In this document: positions 1-4,013 of the stretch, one piece after another
Numbering within the stretch: the first letter of the stretch is position 1
Layout of the letters: each line of letters opens with the position of its first letter
NCBI GenBank assembly: GCA_031428695.1
Contig: JANOYE010000201.1
Location: 1 to 6,271, forward strand
From: JANYCG01 sp031428695
GTDB lineage: Bacteria > Pseudomonadota > Gammaproteobacteria > Burkholderiales > Burkholderiaceae_C
Reading direction: 5' to 3'
DNA length: 6,271 bases
Position numbers and translations under genes: made by a program
Notes under the pieces: generated by a model
Database searches by the model: none
Told to the model about the DNA's origin: nothing
What the model saw: only the letters and a program-made list of their open reading frames with translations

Positions 1-318
1 GGCAGCGAAGAGGCCCAGGCGCTGAACCGCGACTACCGGCAAAAAGACCACCCAACCAATGTCCTGACCTTTGACTACACCCGCCCGCCCGCCGCGCTGC
101 GGGTGCAAGCCGATTTGGTGCTGTGCGCCCCGGTGGTCGCACGCGAAGCCCGCGAACAAGGCAAGACGCTGCAGGCGCATTACGCCCACCTGATGGTGCA
201 TGGCACGCTGCACGCGCAGGGCTGGGACCACGAATCCTCATTGGCTGACGCGCACGCGATGGAGTCGCTGGAAGCGCAGATCCTCGCCCGGCTGGGCTTT
301 AAAAATCCCTATGGTTGA
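1..318 (+). CDS. ybeY: Endoribonuclease YbeY (rRNA maturation factor), 3' part only
   Basis: This is the C-terminal 105 residues of YbeY, a single-strand-specific metal-dependent RNase that acts in 16S rRNA 3'-end processing and 70S ribosome quality control in the cytoplasm. The reading frame is open from base 1, so the start lies outside the window; the family is usually about 150-160 residues. Two hallmarks are visible. One is the DHPTNVLTFDY stretch (partial residues 16-26). The other is the zinc-binding H-x3-H-x5-H motif in HGTLHAQGWDH, with ligands H67, H71 and H77 of the partial protein (codons at 199, 211 and 229). The end, ARLGFKNPYG, is typical of betaproteobacterial YbeY. In many proteobacteria ybeY is followed by the corC/ybeX gene and lnt. 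Here it is followed by a kinase gene on the same strand after a 191-bp AT-rich gap, so the operon appears to end at ybeY. The identification is firm. Confidence 0.95.
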   Translation, partial: GSEEAQALNRDYRQKDHPTNVLTFDYTRPPAALRVQADLVLCAPVVAREAREQGKTLQAHYAHLMVHGTLHAQGWDHESSLADAHAMESLEAQILARLGFKNPYG

Positions 319-345
319 GCTTGCTGCGGGTTTTCAGCGAGCTTT
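319..345 (+). terminator. Possible weak terminator hairpin after ybeY
   Basis: Immediately after the ybeY stop there is an 8-bp inverted repeat, GCTTGCTG (319-326) pairing with CAGCGAGC (335-342) with one G-U wobble and an 8-nt loop. Only three T residues follow. The stem and position suit a terminator, but the short U tract makes it weak, and it may instead protect the mRNA 3' end. Confidence 0.35.
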
Positions 346-373
346 CAGTGCGTTTGGAGTGAGCTTCTAGTCA

Positions 374-416
374 CTATCTTTTACATAGCTAATTACGCAC
401 ATAATTCGTGACTTAG
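374..416 (+). repeat. Dispersed intergenic repeat, copy A (bulged stem-loop)
   Basis: This 43-bp stretch aligns without gaps to 2051-2093 with 35 of 43 bases identical by my count. Shared blocks are TAGCTAA, TACGCA and CGTGACTTAG. The arms CTAATTACG and CGTGACTTAG can fold into a stem around a 9-nt AT-rich loop (388-416), with a bulged G and one mismatch. It lies between ybeY and the kinase gene, in DNA much richer in A and T than the genes. In general layout it resembles a short interspersed repeat that I recall from intergenic regions of Comamonadaceae genomes; that comparison is from memory. Confidence 0.65.
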
Positions 417-436
417 AGCCTTAATTTTTCTATAAT
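408..436 (+). promoter_or_regulatory. Candidate sigma70 promoter for the sensor kinase gene
   Basis: A perfect TATAAT (431-436) lies exactly 17 bp downstream of GTGACT (408-413), which matches four of six positions of the TTGACA -35 box. Transcription would begin near 443, leaving a 5' UTR of about 66 nt before the ATG at 510. The -35 box is part of the conserved CGTGACTTAG core of repeat copy A, so the repeat may supply half of the promoter. Copy B has no matching -10 box at the right distance. Confidence 0.5.
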
Positions 437-509
437 TTTGCAAAAACAGCAGATTTTTCACATTTGTTGATACCCATATTAATTTTTACCCACCCGTAAA
501 ATTTAGTCC

Positions 510-1985
510 ATGCAAAACCGCCGCTCGCCCCGTTATCGCCGCCACTTGCCGTGGCTGCTGGCTTGGGGCCTGGCAACGCTCTTGGCGGCGCTCATCCTCG
601 GGCAGCGGGAAATCAGCAAGCAGCGTGACGTGTTTGACGCCGACCTGCACCGCGTGCACAGCCTCATCAGCCAAAAGCTGCCGCAAAACGATGCGCTGAT
701 CACCAGCCTCGCCACCGCCCCCAGCGCCGACTCGCGCACCCGCATGGAAGCGCGCCTCGCCGTCACGCACCCGCAGGTGATCTCGGTGCAAAAACGCGAA
801 CCCGGCGGCTCCTGGGGCGACGAAGTTTTGGCGGCGGCGCAAGCAGCCTCGCAGAAGCTCAATCGGCCGGTAACCTCGAACGTCAATCTCGCCCGTGGCC
901 GTTATCTCCTGATGCAGGCCGCCGAGCCCGCAAGCATTGCCCTGCAGCTGGACTTGCGCGCGCAAATCCCGTGGAGCGATTGGCCCATGGCCCGCGACGC
1001 CCACCCGGCGCAGGTGCGGCTTGAGTTTGAACGCCAGTATTTGAGCCTGCAAGACGGGCAGTTGCCTGCGGTCGATGCGCGCGGCTGGCTCTTCTCTTTC
1101 AGCCGGGCGCTTGATTCGGCCAGTCAGCCCTTTGTGTTAACCGGGTACCGCCAGTTGGGCTGGAGCGAGCTGCCCTGGAGCGCCCTGCTGAATATTTCGC
1201 TTGTCACCGCCTTGCTGCTGCTGGTCGCCCGCGCCCTCTTGCGCCAGCGCCACGACATGGCGCGGGCGCGAGAGCTTATGCACATGGGCGAGGTCGGCCG
1301 CATCAACACCATGCACGAACTCGCGGCCGGCATGGCCAAAGAACTCGGCACCCCGCTCAACGCCGCCCAAGCGGCCGTCACCCACGCCCGCACGCTTTTG
1401 AGCACGGACGATCTGGAGCCGCTGGACGCGCTGATGGCTGTTGACAACGCGATGGATCAGCTCAATAACGCCAGCAACGTCGTCGACCGCTTACGCCATG
1501 TGGCCGAGCAGCCCGATTTGTCCCACCAACTCGAACGCCTGAGCCTGCTGGATGCCACCCGCGCCGCCTTGGATTTGCTCCAACCCGAACTCTCACGCCA
1601 CGGCGTGCGCCCCAAAATCGAGATGGCGGGTGAAGATTTCTCGGTGCTGGCCGAAAGCGAAGCGCTGCAACAAATCCTCTTTCAACTGGTCACCAACGCC
1701 CTGCAAGCGATGGAAGGCATGCGCCCACAAGACCGCAGCCTCAGCATCTTGCTCGTCAACGCCGAACGCATGGGCCACCTCACCGTGCAAGACACCGGCC
1801 CCGGCATCGCCAACAACATTGCCACCAAAATTTTTGACCCCTTCTTCACCACCCGCCCCGGCCACCTCGGCCTGGGCCTAAGCCAGTGCGAGACGCTCGC
1901 CAGCAGCATGGGCGGCACCCTCACCGCCTTCAACCGCGTGCCGCACGGGGCCGAGTTTTGTTTGAGTTTGCGGGTGGCGGGGTGA
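510..1985 (+). CDS. Membrane sensor histidine kinase with Lys in place of the phosphoacceptor His
   Basis: A 491-residue inner-membrane sensor of the two-component type. A basic N-terminus is followed by a TM helix (about 14-31), an extracytoplasmic sensor region of about 190 residues with no domain I recognise, a second TM helix (about 224-244), a dimerisation region (about 258-335) and a C-terminal HATPase_c domain (about 380-490). The ATP-binding boxes are intact: N box around N396 (FQLVTNALQAM), G1 box D428-T-G-P-G432, F box FDPFF (442-446) and G2 box GLGLGLS (about 452-458). The H box reads LAAGMAKELGTPLNAA. The usual HEL..PL histidine is K277 (AAA, 1338-1340), while E278, L279, T281, P282 and L283 are kept. 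It may therefore be unable to autophosphorylate and act as a phosphatase, a dimer partner or a pseudokinase. An H-E-L triplet occurs eight residues earlier (H269). The first Asn of the N box is also changed (Q392). ATG 510 is the first possible start after an in-frame TAG at 504; no Shine-Dalgarno is evident. No response regulator gene is adjacent downstream. Confidence 0.88.
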   Translation: MQNRRSPRYRRHLPWLLAWGLATLLAALILGQREISKQRDVFDADLHRVHSLISQKLPQNDALITSLATAPSADSRTRMEARLAVTHPQVISVQKREPGGSWGDEVLAAAQAASQKLNRPVTSNVNLARGRYLLMQAAEPASIALQLDLRAQIPWSDWPMARDAHPAQVRLEFERQYLSLQDGQLPAVDARGWLFSFSRALDSASQPFVLTGYRQLGWSELPWSALLNISLVTALLLLVARALLRQRHDMARARELMHMGEVGRINTMHELAAGMAKELGTPLNAAQAAVTHARTLLSTDDLEPLDALMAVDNAMDQLNNASNVVDRLRHVAEQPDLSHQLERLSLLDATRAALDLLQPELSRHGVRPKIEMAGEDFSVLAESEALQQILFQLVTNALQAMEGMRPQDRSLSILLVNAERMGHLTVQDTGPGIANNIATKIFDPFFTTRPGHLGLGLSQCETLASSMGGTLTAFNRVPHGAEFCLSLRVAG

Positions 1986-2050
1986 CGGGCGCGGGGCGCG
2001 AGATGGGGCAGGTCGGGTGAGGTTTTGGAAAATTTTTTGAAACTCGTTTG

Positions 2051-2094
2051 CTATTTTTTAAGTAGCTAAGTACGCAAATTTTACGTGACTTAGC
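2051..2094 (+). repeat. Dispersed intergenic repeat, copy B (near-perfect bulged stem-loop)
   Basis: Second copy of the repeat at 374-416. Here the folding is better: GCTAAGTACG (2065-2074) pairs with CGTgACTTAGC (2084-2094) as a 10-bp stem carrying a single bulged G, around a 9-nt loop. It starts 66 bp after the kinase stop codon and may sit at the 3' end of that transcript. Only a few T residues follow, so it is not a standard terminator. GC content rises abruptly just after it (from about 2110). Confidence 0.65.
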
Positions 2095-2107
2095 GGCTGA
2101 TTTAATC

Positions 2108-2312
2108 TTGTGCGGTCGCCACTGGCCAGTTGGCGCGGCCCCAGCGTCACCGCCGCTGGCAGCCACCCCAGCGCCCCGTCGCCGCTCCTCCATACGTCGC
2201 AGGCGTGTCGCTGTCCGCGACACTGGCGCCTAAAGTCGTCGGGACGACGGGGCGCAGGAGTGGCCGCTGGGGGAAGCATTCTGCGCAAATACACGCCCGC
2301 GCCATTGCAAGC
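2108..2312. other. GC-rich non-coding segment with short palindromes, unassigned
   Basis: About 200 bp of GC-rich DNA between repeat B and the IS21-like end. It contains two perfect inverted repeats: GTGTCGC-5 nt-GCGACAC (2205-2223) and GTCGTC-GG-GACGAC (2235-2248). Reading frames are open on both strands, but they give Arg/Pro/Ala-rich sequences with no recognisable motif and no convincing ribosome binding site. I read the segment as remnant or structural DNA rather than as a gene. Confidence 0.3.
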
Positions 2313-2373
2313 TGTTGCCGCCGATTGAAAACTCATCCACTTAGAGAGGTTGTGCCGATTCAAAATTGACCCA
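2313..2373. mobile_element. Probable terminal remnant of an IS21-family insertion sequence
   Basis: Two imperfect direct repeats of 20 bp lie 34 bp apart: 2320-2339 (GCCGATTGAAAACTCATCCA) and 2354-2373 (GCCGATTCAAAATTGACCCA), identical at 16 of 20 positions. The first is preceded by TGT at 2313. IS21-family ends carry several such transposase-binding repeats, start with TG, and, as I recall, often contain GCCGATTGAAAACTGACCC-like units. No istA or istB coding sequence follows, and within 20 bp the sequence becomes the ORF6N fragment. This would therefore be one end of an element whose body has been deleted. The assignment rests on memory of the repeat motif. Confidence 0.45.
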
Positions 2374-2392
2374 GGTGTTTTACTTACCTTGC

Positions 2393-2563
2393 CTAATTCT
2401 TAGGCAGGGGCAAAAAAGTGACCACCTCGGCCTTCTCGGGCGCAACAAGCTGAAACATAAAGTCCGCCGGAAACCACACGGCGTTGCGCTCGACGAGCTG
2501 AACTTCCCGGCGGGAGTGGGCATTCAAGCGGGCTTTGAATTTAGTGCCAGCGCCCAAATTCAA
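2393..2563 (-). pseudogene. Decayed ORF6N-domain protein fragment
   Basis: On the minus strand this frame encodes a segment ending VERNAVWFPADFMFQL, then VAPEKAEVVT, then a stop (TAG at 2395-2393). ORF6N domains are DNA-binding-type modules found at the N-terminus of phage and mobile-element proteins. They have a characteristic block like VKRN..RFP.DFMFQL..EE...VT, which the segment matches closely (FPADFMFQL encoded at 2473-2447, EKAEVVT at 2437-2417). The frame is closed upstream by a TGA at 2615-2617. The typical N-terminal part of the domain (VRGQ...LA..YGV) is absent, and the similarity stops right after EVVT, so only about 35 residues are recognisable. Residues upstream of VERN (about 2492-2563) do not look like the family. 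The stop lies inside a 10-bp hairpin (2387-2409), possibly the breakpoint. It is not expected to make a working protein. Confidence 0.55.
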
Positions 2564-2576
2564 CTCAGGGTTGCCC

Positions 2577-2617
2577 CGGTGTCGGTCAATTTGACACCGT
2601 TTGCTGACATTTCGTCA
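2577..2617. promoter_or_regulatory. Tandem dyads, candidate enhancer (activator-binding) sites upstream of the sigma54 promoter
   Basis: Two dyads lie about two helical turns apart. The first has perfect arms CGGTGTC (2577-2583) and GACACCG (2593-2599), with an inner palindrome GTCAA-T-TTGAC (2585-2595). The second is TGAC-5 nt-GTCA (2605-2617). They are centred roughly 85-110 bp upstream of the start site predicted from the -24/-12 element. This is where enhancer-binding activators of sigma54 polymerase usually bind. I infer, but cannot show, that a PrsR-type regulator binds here. Confidence 0.4.
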
Positions 2618-2670
2618 CAAGTTGCTGCCCGGCGCAGCCAAACCCGCGAATCCAAAGGCTTCCCACCACC

Positions 2671-2685
2671 TGGCCCGGAAATTGC
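2671..2685 (+). promoter_or_regulatory. Sigma54 (RpoN) -24/-12 promoter of the PEP-CTERM esterase gene
   Basis: The sequence TGGCCCGGAAATTGC matches the sigma54 consensus TGGCACG-N4-TTGC at every defined position except one (A to C), with the invariant GG and GC dinucleotides at the correct spacing. Transcription should start near 2697, giving a 5' UTR of about 67 nt ahead of the ATG at 2764. PEP-CTERM genes in other betaproteobacteria are known to be controlled by RpoN with the PrsK/PrsR pair, which makes the match more credible. Confidence 0.6.
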
Positions 2686-2700
2686 CGTGTTGATCTTGCA

Positions 2701-2720
2701 TCCATTCACAAGTGTATGGA
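2701..2720 (+). promoter_or_regulatory. Imperfect palindrome in the esterase 5' UTR
   Basis: TCCAT-t-CAC-aa-GTG-t-ATGGA is a 20-bp dyad with 16 symmetric positions, beginning about 4 nt after the predicted sigma54 start site. It could be an operator or a 5' mRNA hairpin. There is no direct evidence of function. Confidence 0.25.
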
Positions 2721-2752
2721 CGACTCGTGATAACCCTTGTTTTTCAATTTCT

Positions 2753-2758
2753 GGAAAG
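2753..2758 (+). promoter_or_regulatory. Shine-Dalgarno deciding the esterase start
   Basis: GGAAAG ends 5 nt before ATG 2764, which supports that start over an in-frame TTG at 2737. The TTG would add nine residues (MFFNFWKVD) ahead of the natural signal peptide and has no ribosome binding site. Confidence 0.6.
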
Positions 2759-2763
2759 TAGAC

Positions 2764-3744
2764 ATGAATTTCAAACGACTTAAGTCGCTCCTCGCCCCAC
2801 TGTTCCTCAGCCTGCCATTGTTCGCTGCTGCGGGCCCCTATTCGAGCATGTATGTGTTCGGAGACAGCTTGTCCGATACGGGGAATTTGTTCCTCGCCAC
2901 GGGTGGCACCCAACCGCCCGCCGGCCAGCCGTATTTCAACGGGCGTTTTTCCAATGGCCCGGTGTGGGTAGAAGGGCTGGCCAGCGCCTTGGGCCTGGCA
3001 CCGAACGCTGCTCCGTACCTGGTGGGTGGCAACAATTACGCATTTGCTGGCGCACGCACGGGCACGGCGTCATCACCTCCCGGCGTGCTGGCCCAGGTAG
3101 GCGGTCTCTGGGCACCCACCCACCCACTGGCTGACCCGAATGCGCTTTACGTCGTCGTTGGCGGCGGCAATGACATGCGCGATGCACGTGATGCGTTTCA
3201 ATCCAACTCTGGCGCAGACGCTGCAGGCCGGCTGGCGGCGGCTGGCATCGCTGTCGGCAACTTGCAAAACACCGTCTTGTTTCTGGCTTCACGCGGCGCC
3301 AAAAACATCCTGATCTCCAGCTTGCCGGATTTGGGCTTCACGCCCGAGGCCATCTTGCTGGGCTTGCAGGCGCCGTCAAGCGATGTCAGTGCAAACTTCA
3401 ACGCGCTGATTGGCGGCCTGGTTGCCCTGGAAGGCTTTTTCCCCGGACTTGACATTGATTTGCTGGACATGGCCGGCGTCGCTGCGGCGGCACGCACCAA
3501 CCCGGCGGCGTTTGGCATCAACAACACCTTCGCCCCTTGCGCCGGGTTCGCCTTTTCACTTGGCGCAAGCTGCAACACCTCCCTCTTCTCAGACGTGCTG
3601 CACCCGTCCGCCTACGCCCACAGCCTGATCGCCCGCGAAGCCTTGGTCGCGCTGGGCATTCCTGAACCCGAAACCCTCGCCTTGTTTGGCCTGGCCTTTG
3701 CCGCCCTGGCCGTCACGCGCCGCCGCGCCCTCAAACCCGCCTAA
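2764..3744 (+). CDS. Secreted GDSL/SGNH-family esterase with PEP-CTERM sorting signal
   Basis: A 326-residue exported hydrolase of the GDSL (SGNH) lipase/esterase family. A signal peptide (about 1-23, basic MNFKRLK then a hydrophobic core ending LFAAA) is followed by block I FGDSLSDTGN with nucleophile S35. Next come GRFSNGPVWVEGLA (60-73) and a block II-like NYAFAGARTG (91-100, G96). Block III GGND (134-137, N136) supplies the oxyanion hole, and block V SDVLHPS (276-282) carries the catalytic pair D277 and H280. C259 and C270 could form a disulphide. The last 28 residues are a textbook PEP-CTERM signal: P300-E301-P302, a hydrophobic helix (about 304-317) and R319-R320-R321. Such proteins are recognised by an exosortase (EpsH/XrtA type), cut near PEP and released or attached at the envelope, often together with exopolysaccharide. 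Substrates of GDSL enzymes are broad ester or acyl groups and cannot be predicted here. The gene stands alone between a sigma54-type promoter and a strong terminator, and no exosortase gene is in the window. Family and sorting signal are firm; the substrate is unknown. Confidence 0.93.
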   Translation: MNFKRLKSLLAPLFLSLPLFAAAGPYSSMYVFGDSLSDTGNLFLATGGTQPPAGQPYFNGRFSNGPVWVEGLASALGLAPNAAPYLVGGNNYAFAGARTGTASSPPGVLAQVGGLWAPTHPLADPNALYVVVGGGNDMRDARDAFQSNSGADAAGRLAAAGIAVGNLQNTVLFLASRGAKNILISSLPDLGFTPEAILLGLQAPSSDVSANFNALIGGLVALEGFFPGLDIDLLDMAGVAAAARTNPAAFGINNTFAPCAGFAFSLGASCNTSLFSDVLHPSAYAHSLIAREALVALGIPEPETLALFGLAFAALAVTRRRALKPA

Positions 3745-3782
3745 CGCAGGTTGATTCCACCGAGCACCGCTCGGGCAGACGC

Positions 3783-3812
3783 AAAAAAGCCGACGTGATG
3801 TCGGCTTTTTTT
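3783..3812. terminator. Strong intrinsic terminator, probably bidirectional
   Basis: A perfect 12-bp inverted repeat, AAAAAAGCCGAC (3783-3794) with GTCGGCTTTTTT (3800-3811), has a 5-nt loop (GTGAT) and a run of seven T. The GC stem flanked by A6 and T7 works in both directions. It ends the esterase transcript 38 bp after its stop codon. It could also stop tyrS transcripts arriving from the other strand, which otherwise have no clear terminator in the 200 bp after tyrS. Confidence 0.9.
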
Positions 3813-4013
3813 GTCGGCGGTCAACACAAATACTCAACCCTAATTTGGGTATGATCAGACCGAAACAGGTCAAAATATACGTGTATTTGCGATTTAAATT
3901 ATAAAATTGTATAATTATTAGTTATATTTACAATATTTTATATACCAATAAATACAATAAATACGTGACTTAAGTTCCTATTAATTCTTAAAAATTTTGT
4001 ATTAATTAAATAT
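3813..4013. other. Intergenic AT-rich island between convergent genes
   Basis: No gene is visible here. Positions 3891-4010 contain only 16 G or C in 120 bases (about 13%), in a genome whose genes are GC-rich. It holds many short A/T palindromes (for example TATAA-7 nt-TTATA near 3910-3926) and the degenerate repeat copy C. It lies between the esterase terminator and the 3' end of tyrS, a convergent site where no promoter is expected. Confidence 0.7.
3936..3972 (+). repeat. Dispersed intergenic repeat, degenerate copy C
   Basis: Aligns without gaps to 379-415 of copy A with about 25 of 37 identical positions, including the block CGTGACTTA (3964-3972) shared exactly by all three copies. The left arm has decayed, so the stem-loop of copies A and B cannot form. 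The high A/T content inflates the match; the CGTGACTTA core is the main support. Confidence 0.4.

Noticed and set aside
486..1052. Long minus-strand open frame opposite the kinase gene
   Set aside because: It is a shadow of the GC-rich kinase coding sequence, with an Arg/Gly/Ala-rich composition, no motifs and no ribosome binding site.
2204..2250. Integron attC site
   Set aside because: Palindromes are present, but there are no paired RYYYAAC and GTTRRRY core sites and no integrase or cassette gene.
2058..2363. Minus-strand frame of about 100 codons across the GC-rich block
   Set aside because: Arg/Pro/Ala-rich product with no recognised motif; it runs through repeat B and the IS21-like end, so it is more likely chance than a gene.
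2387..2409. Ten-bp hairpin as a terminator
   Set aside because: The stem is good, but no T run follows on either strand; it is treated as a palindrome at the break of the ORF6N fragment.
2366..2761. Plus-strand frame of 131 codons upstream of the esterase
   Set aside because: It lies antisense to the ORF6N remnant and crosses the sigma54 element and the esterase UTR; the product has no recognised features.
2737..2763. TTG 2737 as the esterase start
   Set aside because: No ribosome binding site, and it would put MFFNFWKVD ahead of a normal signal peptide; ATG 2764 has GGAAAG at a good distance.
3830..3855. Echo of the tyrS 3' end (TACTCAACCC at about 3831 and TATTCAACCC at 4011)
   Set aside because: Nine of ten matching bases is too short to separate from chance.
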